This document shows positions 25,366-40,300 of a DNA stretch of 64,000 nt, piece after piece. The notes below the pieces were generated by a model. That model worked only from the letters and a program-made list of their open reading frames with translations. It was not told the DNA's origin and made no database searches. This DNA is from Ascidia mentula (lineage: Eukaryota; Chordata; Ascidiacea; Phlebobranchia; Ascidiidae). The translations under genes were made by a program, and so were the position numbers. Within the stretch, counting starts at the first letter, position 1, and every line of letters starts with the position of its first letter. Where the stretch lies: positions 8,243,001 through 8,307,000 of the forward strand of contig OX387197.1 of the NCBI GenBank assembly GCA_947561715.1, given 5' to 3'.

Positions 25366-28300
25366 CTGCGAATAAGTTAAGGTTAACCAACCAAGCCATT
25401 TTTAAGCAGCAACAATATTATACACTTTTGAAATGTGATGTACGTCCGAAATATCGTTTTTTGCATTGCTTTACACAATTAGTTTGCCTAGTTTCCAACC
25501 TGTGAATCGCTTAGCAACGGCTGCAGTTACAAGTTTTCCGGCAGTGCGAGTTCTTGTGGCAAGTTGGTTTGCGCTCCAAACTGAACCGTCGGTTACAGAC
25601 GACAACATATTCTGACACACGTCATTTGGCGAAACCAAAACCTTCAGACGTAAACAAACAGAGTTAGTCACGGCCACTTTAATCCCATAATCCATGCCAT
25701 CTCTTACCTGTCTCATCTGATCAGCGATCGCAACCGGCTGATCTCCACGTATTGATTTTTTCGTAAAAGCTCCGGTTTTATCATAGCCCACAACAACGTT
25801 CTTGCTTGGTTTGTTGCCACGTGAAGTAGCGACTCCTTGGTTGCGAAGCAAGTGATAGTTGATTTCAAAGCTGCTGAACAGATCCGTTACTGCTGACACA
25901 TCGACCTGAACAGAGGAAAGTTTTAATTGTTAACCTTTGAAATCAACAACAAAATTTACAAAAATATCTTACATTTGCTGATTGCTGACAATCACTGCAC
26001 GTGAGCATGACCACATTTCTTTTGGATGAGGCTGCAAACGGATACAGAGCTGCTTGCTTTAGAGCTTCCATTGCAAGATGGCCGTAACTTTCATCCGAAG
26101 AAACAACCAAATGTTTCAGCATCTTTTCCAGGCTGTGTGCAGTTCCCATAACCAGTCCATCATTCGTTATTGTGTGGATCTGTACTCCTTTAGTTCCGTA
26201 CACAACCAGACCGTAGCGTGAGACCTCGTTCGCTCCGAGAAGACGAAGGAGACGAGGAAGGGTCTCGCGAAGGTCGGTGAAACATGATCCACCCTCCATG
26301 ACGAATACGGTTTCCATGGTAAAAGTTGATTGGTCAGCCGAGACTACCGGGCATGTCACGCATGTCTCGGGGGTCGAAATTTTCGCGCCAAGCTTATTGC
26401 ACTTCAATCTGCAATAGAAGTTATGATAAAAATTATGAAAAGCTATGATATTGCCAAGCTTTGTCGTGACTAGTGATAAGAAAGAATTACAAGTATTCGG
26501 GGAAGCGTCTGATTTTGGTCACCATCCAGTCCCAATAACATTCGTATGATAAACTTAGTTGTGAGAAAATCACAATTACCTGTATGCAGCTGCCAAGCTA
26601 CAAGACGTGTCCTGGTCGCAGAGTCGTCTCCTGCAAGCATCCAAGTATGGGCGAGGATTCACGACAGGAAAGCAAGCCCGCAAGTCTGAATCGGAAGACT
26701 CGAACAGCGCCTCACAAACCTGTAAAATTATTTTTCGTTGAGAAATTCTTTTACTTGGTTTTGACTTGCAACAATCTTCAGACTTACGTTGTTTTCTTCA
26801 CGGCAAGAGGACGATGAGGTGGAAAGGGAAGAGCATGTCACCGAGTTTGTGTCGGTAACCACTGCCCAGCTCTCCTGTTCCTCCATTGGGTCTCCAAGTT
26901 TGTTTCCTTCCACATCCACTATGTCGTTCTCGGGTTCGTTGTCCATTGTGCCCATAAGACCGGAAACCCGACCATGGTAAAACGGTCCAAGTTGAAGTTG
27001 GCAAACAGCTGAACCGGTGGTTGTGCAAGTCAGAATCACGTCTCGTCGTTTGGCAGTCGCCACAATTTCTGAGTGAGTACGTACGATGCTAATGACGTCA
27101 TCTTCGTACGGAAGGCGAACGGCTTGGGAATTAACGGTGACCTGAAACCATGAAACAACCGCTATATACTCTCTAGTTTCAATTCAGACGAAAAAGCAGG
27201 CTACTAATTTTACTTACCGAGTTACTGGAGTGAATCTGAAGTGTTTTCGAAACTCCCTCAGCGTCTTTGGTTTTAAGAAGATACGAGCTTGCGCCCTCAG
27301 GTGTCCGTTGCATCACAAGAGAGAAGTTGCCGTCCAAATAATCTTGGGAAAGGAGGTGAGCGCATCCGAGAACCTCAAGGTCGAACAATTTCCCGTCGAA
27401 TGTGGCAATCTGTCTGTCATTTATGACGCTCGCGAAACCGGGAGATAGAGGTGCGGTGGTGTCTGCATTCCACTCCGCAATCCACCTGAAACGTTGCAGT
27501 ATTTTCTTTAGATAATGCATCTTACATGTTTGAATCCCACACAGGCAAATAACTTTTGACATCAGTGTTTGATTCTACTACTTTGGACACTGTTGGTTAC
27601 AAAAACGTCAAACACATACACGATGCTAAATGCGCTCCTAAAAATAATCACTTCATATTTTATGAACCATAGTATACTTTAACGTGTTTTATTTAAGAAC
27701 ACCAGGGTTTGATTGCAATACCTGTAGTAACTGTCGCGCATATTGTATCCAAGAATCTGTCTGATAACTTTGGTGGCCACAGTTCCAGCCAACCAATCTC
27801 GCAAGACGTTTGCTGTCGGCGTTGATCCTGTATTTAAAGATTTACCTTAATTTGTGTTTCTAAAGGAAATTAGCCTTGGATATAAGTTTTCTTTGTACCT
27901 AAACTTTGTGATGGATAAACTGTGGGGAAGTTAATGAGCAACTCCTCGTTTCCTAAGTGCAGAAGTTTACTGGAAGGTGCGGCTGATCCGGTGACAAGCT
28001 CGTACAACTTTCGATCGAGAGTATCAATTCGGTGCATAATAATCTGGAAAAAGGCAACAAAATATATTACAGATCACACAGAAAGATTTTTTTGTAAAAT
28101 CCAAGTATTTTGCAAGCAACAACGTACCTCGTTTGTGTGCTTAACAAACATCCACCCTAACTTCGTATGCCCCGCTGCACCAAAGAATGATGCAGTACTG
28201 CGCTGCACTTCATCCTTAAGCACATTAATCAGGCTATCGTAGTAAGCAGTTCTCAGCTGATCGAGAGGCATGCCGAGTTTAGTGAGCAGCCGACTGATGT

Positions 28301-31300
28301 GTTCATTCTGACTCAGATAGCTCCGTTGCAGGTTGGACGTCTGAACATCTCGACATGCGGTCTTCATCCATGCGAATCCTCGTTCCAACTTGCTTTTGTA
28401 GGAATCCAAAAACGGTGTCTGCATAATAGATCAAGATTATTATAATATACTTGGAGTGTCTAAAATGAAACAACCACACTCACCATTTGATCTGAGGATG
28501 TATTTACTTTTATATCATCCATAAGTTGTAATAAAGCCCCTTCAACTGCGTCCAAATCAACGACGAGCTTCGACAAAGCGCTACGCCTCGATCTAAGAAA
28601 CACAAACACGTGAAACATATGCGACCTTAGAATTATTATGCTTGTTTGATATTTGTACCTCAGCGTAAGTTGCATCCACCCCTCTACTGGTCGCGTTAAA
28701 GAAGCAAGCGCCACGTCGCTCTCACGTGGAATCAGAGGTCCAGAAGATTCATCCAAAAACACTCGGATGAACAACATGTCCGCATTGCTTCTTCCCATGA
28801 CGGAAAGGTCACCAGCGTTGTTATCTAAAAGGAAGGCAAGTTTTACATGAGACATGTACTTAAAATCTAATCTATTTAGCTAAAGCTTACTGGTCGAATA
28901 TCCCGAGCTGAGTGTAATGCCATCGCGGCCAACCACAATCGACTGCTTAAAGCGAAGAACCGAAGCCAAATCAGTCGAGATAAGGTACTGGGTACCGTAA
29001 ACATCTAAATTCTTTTCAAAAACGATGCTTGCAGGCTTCAAGATCGGCGAAAGAACCTAAGTCAGGTAAATGTTTAGCATCAAGCTGTTGTACTGGAACT
29101 ATTATTATTGTTGTCGTAGAATTACCGTAAGTTCCATGCGATCCAACACAACATTATCGTTCCATTTCAATCCCAGTTCCTTGGTTGGCAGGAGATCATA
29201 TTTGGCGATGACAAACATCGAGCGAGAGCTAGTTGATTTAGCGTATGACGTCACTAGTCCGTAAAACAAGCCTTGGCTAGTGCACTCAACCGTAGCCTCT
29301 CCAGTGAAGTTCATTTCTTTAATTTGGGTTTTCAAGTTAAAGGCAGGTAATTCACCGGCATTGTGTAACTGATTTATGTCAACTTACCGCTGTCGTAAGT
29401 GTTGTTGTTTAGTGTAAAGGCAAAAATTTTGTCATTGTTGGTGTTTTCGCCGCGTCGCATCGTAGTCTTCATTCCGTACATTGTGCTACCGTAATTGTTC
29501 ATCAGTTCCACAGTAAGCGATATCTAAAATTTTACAGGTGGTTAAAATTTAAATAATCATGAATTACACGTGAACAGACTGGGTTTTACTCACCTCTTCC
29601 ATCTTATCTCCGCTCACTTCCGCAGTTCCAATCAAACGTTCTGTGTTTCGTTTATCCATCATCACCCTCACCTCAGACGTTTTGCTTACAGGCCATGTTC
29701 CGATAATCAATTCCTTTAATTAAAAATGTTGATATTTTTGAAACCAACTGTCAGGTGATTGTAAAAAATTGTATAAGCCGCAGACAGATGGCCACTGTTT
29801 CGACCTAAAAGGTTGTAAAAATTGTTTTGCCGACTTACGTCAAATGGCTGTTGAACGTTTATGTTCACAGTGACATAGTCAACATTTCTACTCGATACTT
29901 CGACCGATGCAGCCACTGCCTGTCCTTGGTAAGTTGCGTTGAATGAAACTGCCCCTGTACTCGAAGTCTTTTCCGCAGAAATCTCCAACATGGCAGGCTG
30001 TAAAATAACACATCAATGATTTTATTTCCAGCATATAGCTTGTTAGGCAACCTTTTTAAAAAGACACTCTACCTGATCAAACTGCGGCACAATCTGCGAC
30101 AGATTTCCTGGTTCAACGGTCATTTTTGCAAGAAAACCTTGTCTTGAAGTCAATTCACTTTCCAGCGACGTCCATCGACCTATGAACAAGCATAACGATT
30201 TTTAACCTTCTGATGCTAAAATTGCGTGGCTGTTTCATTTTAAATATATTTACCTGTGACAGACGTAGGATGACCTTCGTTAACAGCTACACGTCCGAGT
30301 AAGGTGACCACTTTTCCTTGGTTGTTAAACGAACTGGAAATATCCAAACTCTGCATGTCGGCAATTTGGAACGGAAGCCTGACAGTCACATCAGCCTGAA
30401 AAATGGAACACACGAATAGTGAAAATTACCAGAAAAACAATATACACTATGTGAAAGGGAGTTTACCTGATAAAGACCGTTTTCGGAAACCGCAAGACGT
30501 TTTTGTGCGAGCAGCTTTTTTCCGTCATAGCTGACTCTCCAATCGTTCATGATGTGTGAATCAGAAAGTTCGAAATTACCATTGACACTTATCTGCGAAG
30601 GGACTTGTCCTGGGAATGGATGATTTAGCTGTGCTGAAAGTGTGTGTGAACCGTGCACGCGAGCGGGAAAACCACCATCGTACTGCATGCTCATGTTCAC
30701 CAGCTTGGACTCGCCCATTTCGTTGGTCCAATCGGCCGTGGCAGCAACTTTAGCGCTGTCAGAATAGGCCACAGAGGAAGCCTCCAAATTAAGACTTTTT
30801 GCAATTCCAATTTCTGTTAGTTCATCGACGTTGTGCGTCACATTGAAGTTGATCGTTGTTGCCCCGAACTCTTCGCCAGTTTCTCTTCGTTCAACTAAGT
30901 ATTGTGATTGAATCTGGCGGTCTCCAACGAGGCCAGACACCTTCACCCTTCTATGGAATGTTACCGAAGAGCTGTGGTCGGTTGTCTGTCCTACCAACTC
31001 CAACTGAGCTTCCATTAGGTTGTCCTCGTCGTTCAAAGGCATGCTTTCTGCAAGCCAAATAATGTTGCGATGGGATAAACCTCCTCCGAATTTGGCGCCG
31101 ACATTCCCAATGCCACAGAAGACATCGACGTTACACATCTGGTCACCGGAAGCTTGGAACAAAACGTTGACCGCAAGTACTCGCCCGAAAATATTGTCAT
31201 TCCGGGCATTAATTTGCAGTTGAGCTTGTGCGTTATCTGGGACAATACCATCGAACGATTCAAAACTCTGCTTTAGGTTAAACTTGGCAAGCAAGTTTAG

Positions 31301-34300
31301 CTCGGACTGATCGTCTTTGTTAACCTCGGCTCCAAAAAGTAACTTTTCTTCGTCATTTGAACGAATCTGGAGTTGATAAAACATGAGCTGCGCCAGCGCA
31401 GTGTCGACCATGGTACGTTCTCTAAAGGAAAAATTGTTGGGCAAACCGAACTTATCTTCCATCAGAGTGACGTTGTGTTGAACGGCGAGGACGTAAGACA
31501 GCGACCACTTTTCCGTACTATCAAAGCTAAACGTAACGTCCTGAAGTGAGAAGGCGATAGCTTGTTCGCCCATGACTGCTTTAAGCTCCGCCATAACCGA
31601 CTCCGTTTCGGTTTCATCAATAAACAAAGAAACCATAATAGGTCCGGTCACAAAACCTTCGGGGATAAATGAAGGAGCATCGAGTTTCAGTTCAAGGTCA
31701 AGAAGAGGTGAAGGCTGATTTCGGAGGCTGAAAACTGACTTATTGCTGCTCGCATCACCGAATTCTACTTGGAAGTCCAATCCTTCTTCTTCCATCAGAG
31801 TATTGTCTTTGACGTTAATGACAAAATTTGAACCAAAATCGACAGACAACTGTAAAGCGGAGTTCTGCTCTTTGTCATAAACCACATTGAAGATACGATC
31901 GCCGTTCAATTCCACTTGTGTTCTGCCGGTGACTTGTTTGATTGTTGCTCTTTCCATGGAAGTAGTGACTTGTATGCTGCGTGGAACGCCAGCGTCAGTG
32001 AAAAGCAGAACGCCATTCTCGAAAGAAATCGTAGCTTCCATACTGCCACGTTGCGGCCAGTCCTGGAATTGGTAGCTTCCCGTGTGTCGCAAAACAGCAT
32101 TGGCTTCATCAAAAGAAAGCGTCAATACTGCATTTACCATTGAGTCTTCAGATAAAGAGACTTCTCCTCGCAATGAGGCGTTTTCTGGATAAGCAAGAGC
32201 CATGTTATGCTCGGTGGAAATGTCCATTCTATAAACTTTAGTCTGGCTCTCCTCTCTGCTGATTCCAACAGCCGTGGTAAACAACTGCTTGCCAAGCGTC
32301 AACGTTAGATTTCCCTCTATGTCGTTGACTCCTTTAGCCACCCTACTTTTCAGCAGGTTCCGCATCGGGACGCCGAGAATTTGCCAAGTTTTCATGTTAT
32401 GAGTAAGACCCGTTTCGAATTCGTAAGTGTGTTCCAATTCTTTGGAAAGCCTTAGTGTCGTTTCCAGTTTGCGCAGATCTCCAGAATAAGTTAAGTTGTA
32501 CTTGTAATACGGGAACGAACCCTCCGCTTTACCACTAACAAAGGTGGCGTATGGAAGTCCTGTTATCAGTGTAAGAGTAACCCAGTCGTGATCTAAAGTA
32601 AGGTCGAATGAATTTGGAGTCAAAGTCAACGTGCTGGAATGACTTTTTCCTGATGCAGTAAGGTCGTAAGAATAGACGGTTACAGCGTTGGTGTCACCAG
32701 ATACCTCTTTGTATGCATTCAGTTCAAAATGTTCAGGGATGAACACACCCAACAGGACATTCGAACTGTGATCAAAAGTCAGTGTGAACTCCTGTCGGTT
32801 GGTGGCGCCGTTAAATCTGCGCTGCACCAACATCTCGCCCAGTTTCACGCGCTTTTGATTTACATTGCTAAAGATAGAGAAACTAAAACCTCCTTCGACC
32901 TTCGAGCCGCTGGCTTGAATCTTTATTGTAGGTGGTACATCTTCCAATATCTCAAGATTGTGATCGAGAGAAAACTGCAATTCTATGGAGTTGGCCTTTC
33001 CGCCACTCTGTGCATTGCTGAGAGAGGCTTCGAATACTTTTTCACCGTTGTTGACATTTGCGGTTAGGGATGAATCGAATATGTAGTTGCCGACGCGGGT
33101 AATATTGACGCCGATGTCGATCTTGGAAGGCACACTCAAAACCGTGGACAGGTTGGTTACAAACACAAATGAAAGATCCATTCTTCCCAAAGGATACCGA
33201 TCGCTGCCTATACGGTAAACGTTGCCATCCATAACGCTTTTAACCGTCCAAGTTTGGTCATCTAAGGTCAGGGAATTTTCAATGCTCAAGATCAGATCGG
33301 CCTTTGACGGAACCACAACTTCCACCGACGCACGAACAACACGTGGAATATTCAGCGTATCCAAGTCGTGGTCAATTTGTGCGGTTATGTTGGTTAACGG
33401 AACAGCAGTCACGTATGACACCCGGCCATTGATTTGGTTCAAAACTTCGTCCCTAGTCAGACGGAAATATACCTCAATCTCGGACGTGTACCTTTTGGCA
33501 TTAACGCCGAGCAAACCAACTGTCTTTCGTGGCAACGATTCGGTGACTTTCTGCTGACTGGCGACATGCAAGTTCAGCGTGTTCAGGTTTCTGTCCAAAT
33601 TGTATCCGGTGTTAAAGGAAATTTTCTCCTCATTGTCGGAAAAAAGCTGAACGCCAATTGAGGCATTGTTCAGATCTACGGTGTTGACCGTAACCTCGGC
33701 TTTTACAGATCTTGGCACAGTAATAATGTCGGAATGGATGTTATGGTCAGCATTAAACGTGAGAATGAACACGTTTTGCATGCCGTCTTCCTCTTGGTCC
33801 TTTGAAAAGCTTGCATTCGCAATTACCTCCATACGGACTCCAGGTAAAACGTCACGAGTCAATGCAGCTTGAAGACTAACACTTGCGCTTCGCACGGAGG
33901 CAAGCACAGAAACCGTGCCACCATCCATCCAACTGGCAACATTGTGATTAAGCACCCCAATCATTTGGAGCTGGTTGTGGGTTAGCCAGGTGTAAGACAA
34001 CTGAGCGTTTACATTTGTTTGACCTGAACTGGCGTTAAAGCCTACAGCTGTTTCTTCATCGTTTTGTTTCAAATGGAAGCAAAGGCGGCTTTCTCGTGGA
34101 AGGTCAAGTTGCTCCATACTGTGATTTACCAGTATCACCAATTCCTGACGAGCTTTCTGCGGATTGCTGCCGACTGCGCCGGACAATACCAAGTTTCTTG
34201 GTTCTTGACCAGTTGACTCTTTCTTCACCTGAATGCTCAGTTCCGAAACACCGTCTTCGACAACCACAAGGCTCCAAGCCAAATTTCCTTGATTCGAATA

Positions 34301-37300
34301 GCTGTCCATGGTCATTTCGTAACCAAGTTTTCCATTGAGATTAGAAGGAGTATGCAAGTAAACAGATGCCGAGACTTTCCTGGGCATGGTGATCAGGTCC
34401 CAGTCGCTGGAAACTTCCCCGTATGCTATAGCACAGGTCTCGTTACGGAGATATGATAAAACAACTGTCGTAACTTTTGTTTCAGCAGAACTCGAAGATT
34501 GCGTCGACGTGGTCATGTTCAAGGACGACCGAATTTTGGCGAGATCAATTTCCATGTTGGTTTTATACACAGCAGGAATATTTAACTGCGTCAAAATGTC
34601 AATGTTGTGTTCAACGTGGAGCGCTGAGGAGTAAAGGAAACCGGAGTCAGACTTGATTATTGCAGCGCTGTTAACCATGGTAATACTCTTCTCACCCAGT
34701 TGGAGCGCAACATTCGTTGAAGATCTCTCCCACTTTCTCCACGATGAATCAACGCTAACTTCGATCTCTTTGTCGAAATTTACCGGCAGGTCGTGTGTGA
34801 CGTTGATCAGAAATTTAATACCAGAACTCGAAACCGACGGAGCGACCACGTTAATGTTTAACAGTTGCCGAGTTTCACCGTCTATTGTAGATTTGGCTTC
34901 AAAACCATATATGTTATTTAATTCGTCCTTCTGGGCAGTCATCTCCATCTTTCCGATGTGGCCCATTCCCAATGTGTTGGATAACCAAGGCACCCTGTTG
35001 CGACCGCGAATTGTCGCCGTAATCTTTGATTGTTGAAGTTCGATGTTAATATTGGCTTGAAGTGATTTCTCGTCGAGGTTTATTTCAAACCCAAGTAACC
35101 ACGAGCGTTCTTTAGGTTGGCCAACGAACAAAGTGAGGGAATTTTCGCGCGTGATTCCGAGTTCAGCCAAGTCGCCAATGTTGTGACTTAACTCCAGCTG
35201 CACCTCGTTACGTTTGTTGGTTGGGTCCCGCGACCATGTCACGGTTACATCAGCGCGGTTATTCTCGGCCGGCTGTAAGGAGTATTCCAAAGCCGTTGAG
35301 AAAGTCTGGTCTCCCCATAAAAAGTTGATGGCACCGCGGACGTCGCGGGGAAGCCCCTCGGTACGCACAGAAACCCGGACATTTTGCTCAGCATTTTTCA
35401 GAGTAAAAGCTACTGCTGCCACATTACTGCCGAGGGCTACATCAATTTCAACAGTGTGTTGGCCATCAATTCTTCGGTATGTGAATGCGATGCGTGTTTC
35501 TGATGGAAAACCCAATTCGTTCAAAGTTGGGAACGACTGGACGAACGATGCGTTGATTTCGAGACGGATATTCTCACCAAATGAATTTGCAAAACCACAA
35601 GTCGCTGTGATTTCACGGATTTCTGCATCAATGGTTTGCACGTAGGAAACGGTGACTGAGCTATCCCGCAACTGGACTTCAAAATTTGCTTTTAAGGATG
35701 ACGGAAGGTAAGTCTGCAGTGATGGCGAGTTTTGGATGTCCTGTTGAAACTGTATCTCCAACGACGAATCGGAAATATTAAAAGTCGAAGCAGAACGGAA
35801 GTGGCATTCGTCACTGGTAATAGCAACGCTTCCACGGATCTCTTTCCAGTTGTTCTGCACCGACAACATTGTTTCAATTTGTGTTGCAAGGGGCATGCCA
35901 ACAGCTTCCTTGAGGACGTTCATGTCGTGATTCAAGTTGATGGTCAGTGTTGCCGTTTGCTCGGCTTGATCAAAGACCGCTAAAATTGATCCGGACATTG
36001 TGTTTTCCGTCGCTTCTTGCGTAATGCGCGTTTGGAAAGTCATCCCATCCGAGGTAGGGGTTATATCAGCAGATATGCGAAGGCTGCGCGGAACGGCAAA
36101 TCTCTGTGACACGATCTGCGTGTCATGGCCGGTATCCACAGACAATCGCAAGACAGGCCTAAATTCATTTGCTACATTTTCCATGCTAGCTTGAACTGTT
36201 GCGTGCAGTTGCTTCTCATCGAGTTGCAACAAAATTCCTCCGCTCACACTGCGCGTGTCTTCCGTCTTTGCAGAGTTGTGGAAAATTGTTACCCTGATGT
36301 GCCTTGGAATTTCGTACTCCTGTATCAGTTTTACACTGTCGTGATTAGTCTGTAGAACCAGCTCCTTTCGCCGGGTGTCCCTGTTGTAACCGTACGTGCT
36401 TTCGATTTTCATACTCTCGCTTAAGTCTCCGTATTGAAACTCCAAGTCTCCTCTGTAGCCATTTTCGATACCTGAAACGTCGCCGGTAATTGCAAAATTG
36501 GTGGGTAGTTTGGGGAAAGCATTTTGAATCCAGTTCACTGATTGGTCAACGGAAGCTGCAATTCTCCATTGGTTATCTGGTTGTCGGGTTTGTTGAAAGT
36601 TAATTTCGAACGATTGGTCGCCCACAGAGCAACGCATCATCATAACCGAGTCTTCACTATTGATGTTAGCATTAAGATTTACGTCAATGCTTGAAGCTAG
36701 CTGACGCCAAACCGACGATTCTTCCAGGTCTGTCGTCATATCCTGTCGTAAAGTTGCTTTAAAGCTGTTAGCGTTGTCGGAGGTAGCCATTTTCTTTGCG
36801 GTGAGACGGGCCGAGTTTTTCTTGCGTCCACGCTGAGTGCGAATCTCACCCTCATATCCAGAATCGTCGCTGGATCCGGCCGTGATGCTGATGGTAAAGT
36901 CATTGGAGATCGGCGCCTCTGGAATATTGTGACTGTTTTCCACCCGCATTTCGTACAGTCCTGATGCTGGCATTGTCATGGTAAAGGTCGTGTTCACTAA
37001 AAACCTGTTGAGCTCCGATTCCAAATTAACTGTTTGCATGTCGCCATTTGTTTGGAAAGATCCGCTAAGACGGAAATTCGAAGGTATTTGCATCAAGGCC
37101 AACCTTTCGAAGTTGTGGCTTTCATACAAGGTGAAATCGCCGTAATTTCCATCTTCGGTCGTTGTGGAAACAACTCGGGCGTTAAAAGCTTTGCTTCCGA
37201 CTCTAAAGTTACCCGTCACATCGCAACGGTCGTTGTTTGCGCGTTTCATCGAAAGGCTCATGGCGAAATCTCTCGGGATGTCGTATTGTTGTTCCAGCCC

Positions 37301-40300
37301 TAGCCAAGTGTGGGACATTTCAGTGCGGGCTGCCCACTCGCCAGTGAGCAAAGTGAAATTGAAGCCGCTTTGTACACTTAAGGAATTTTCACCTAACATG
37401 GTAACGACACCAGCGAAAACACCAGCGGGAGTCAAATGTCCAGTCAGACGAGTGCTCATCACTGATGGTATCGTCTTTGTCAATTCCGCAAAATCATGTT
37501 TGACATCGAAAGACGCAATAATTGCATTTGCCGTACCATCGTACAAGTATAACGCGGAGACTTCCAAGCATCTCTCTTCGTAGCAGATCCTTGCCGACAG
37601 ATTCTGTGAGTTCGGAATGTTCAAATAGTACAAGGAGCCTTTAATGGTTTGAGGAACTCCAGCACTGATCAGTTGGGGAACATCCTGCACCACGGTCACA
37701 TTCATCGTTTTTCCATCCCTTACCATCTTCACTGCAACAGAGTTCACCTCTCCACCGTTGTTATTGAAAGTAATTTGAGCAGTGCCACCATCGGTTGTTC
37801 CGCTGGATGGCTGTAGAGAAGCGACAACGTCGTACATTTCTGGCACGCCCATTTGAATCAATTCCCTGAAATCTTGGTTGATGCCGAACCGAAGGGCGTA
37901 GCCTCTGGTTTCGCCGCCGGGCATTTCATTGAGTTGGGTTGTGACATCGAACTTAGAGTGACCGAACCACAAAGTGGCACCAACCTCAAACGCCGGCAAA
38001 ATCTTACGTATCATATGACGAGCTGTAACTTTCATGGAATTGGGTAGAACTTCTTGTAAAGCGATAATTCTATGATTGACACTGAAGCTAGCTTCTCTGT
38101 GGGCGCGTTTTGTGCCAACTGCTATGATTTGGTTCGTGGTTCTTAGAGTAACACTTTGTGCGATACCATCATAGACCAACTCTACTTCCAACATCTGGTT
38201 GTCGTCTTCCGCTTGAAGCTGTGCACTAAGTCTATTGCTTCGAGGAATTTGGTAGTGGTTCATAATGGCCAAATCGTGCTGTAAGTTGATGGTCGCATCC
38301 AAATTCCTACTCGTTCTGCTAAGGACGACAGAGGTTTCCAGTGCGGCTACTTGGTCGATGTTAACGGTGAAAGACGGTCGAAGCTCCTCGAACGATTGAA
38401 TCCATGAGGATAGTGAAGGATTGTATTTACCATCAAAGTTAAACACTATTTCAACATCTCGAGGCATCTTAAGTTGATTCTGCAAATATGGAATGTCGTG
38501 AGAAACCTGAAGCGACCTGGAAAGTTGGGTTCTTCCTTCCGCAGAACTGCCAGTCGGGAAGTGGATCATGACCTGAGTGTAGTGAGATCGTTGTTCGAGC
38601 ATCACCCTGGCTCGCAAAGTGATCTGGTCTTCCTCTATGTTTAGGCGAGTTGATATTTGCATCTCCAACGGGTAACCTAAGCCTTCTGACAGATACTGAA
38701 AGTTCTGTGAAGATATGTAGCTAATTTCGTATCGATCCTGCGAGTGACGTCGCACAGTAAGATCGAGATCGATGTGCTTGCCGTTGCTAGTACGGAAGTT
38801 CCAGGAGTAGATCCTGCGGTTTGTTTCACCAGATTCCACACGCATGTTGGCGGTGCTATGTATAGCATCTGGAATGCCTCGCGAACGAAGGATTGGTACG
38901 TTGCTGGTCATCTCCAACACAACATCCATTTCCTGCTCACTGGCGCGAGTTTGTCCTCCTCCGAAAGATAAGTGAAAATTTCGGTTCGATGAGAAAAGCA
39001 AACCTACGCCGCACTCCACGCGATTTCTGTTTCGCGGTTGGGCTATTGATGCGCGCACAGAAACTGGCCACTTCTCCAAATCTTCCGAAGAAGCGAACAA
39101 ACTGAAATCCACAGGATCGCGACTGATTTCTACTATGTAAAGCATTTGGTTTTGGTACGATTCTGGTTCAATCACCAACAACACGTCAAACTTAGTTTTG
39201 TCTTCGTTAACAACAGAGAAGAAAGCGAACTGTCTTCTCGAAGAACCTTCTCTTGACAACGCTACTTTCCAGCGTAGATTGTTAGGCACGAATTTTTGAA
39301 GTTTCAGAAAGTCGTGACGTGTTCCCATTTCTAATTCCATAACCTCGGTCTGGTGACCAGGTTGGTACCTGAATGTTGCTGTGAGACCCAGTTGTCGGCG
39401 CCATAACTCAGCATTAAATTCTGCACCAAACGTGTTGTTCGCACCCGCTAACAGTGACGCGCTCATTTCGACAGCTTTGGGAACTCCCATTCGTACGAGG
39501 GTTCCAAAAGTGTGACGAACGTTGTACGTAAAACCGTACATATCAGTTGCTACATCAACTCCAATCTTGCCTTTCAGTCGCTCTTGAAACATCGCGAAGT
39601 CCCACCACACTGAGTAGCCGCTCTTCATTTTTAAACCGAAAGCGAATTTGGAAGGGGTGTCCTGGTCTTCATCAGTCGTACTGGTAAAAGCCAAGTTGTG
39701 GCGCATTGAATAGTCGAATTTGTACTCGCGCTCTTCTGGGTTAAATCTGTATCCGGTGTTAAATCGAAAGAACTTGTACTGGTCGTCGATTCTAAATTCC
39801 ATGTTGCCCTTTGCGTAACTCCACGGAGTAATTTTTCCGGTGAAAATAGCAGAAAAATTGAACGGAATATTGTAGCGAGTATTAAGTTCCTCAAAAGTGT
39901 GCTGGACGCTTACTTGGTAACTATCCTGAGCATTTTGCAATTCCGGAATTGTAAGGTGGACTTTGAAATCGTCAGTATTGTCATCCACGGATACTTGACC
40001 AACTAAACCAGCGAACTGATCCCCGTGAAATGCATACGCTTCAACATGGGCCTGCACCGTCTCAGGTACACCATAATAAGTCACAAAGTAACCGCTTGCG
40101 TCTGAGTTGCCTGAAAATGTTGTTGATGTTCCGTTGCAATTAACCGATGCCATAGCACGGATTGTGTTTTCGCTGCCCAACTCAAGCTCTCCATTTGCCC
40201 AGAAACCAATACAACAATCCAGCTCTTCTAGTTGCAGGGTTGCTGATACAGATTGTGGCAAGCCAGCGTTTTCCAGGTAATCAATACTGTGAGAAAGCTG

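Noticed and set aside
25471-25499. Stop codon at 25471 as the end of the lipoprotein
   Set aside because: A phase-1 donor just before it and a matching exon at 25365-25280 with a Cys-rich end fit better; the longer unspliced form is kept only as an alternative.
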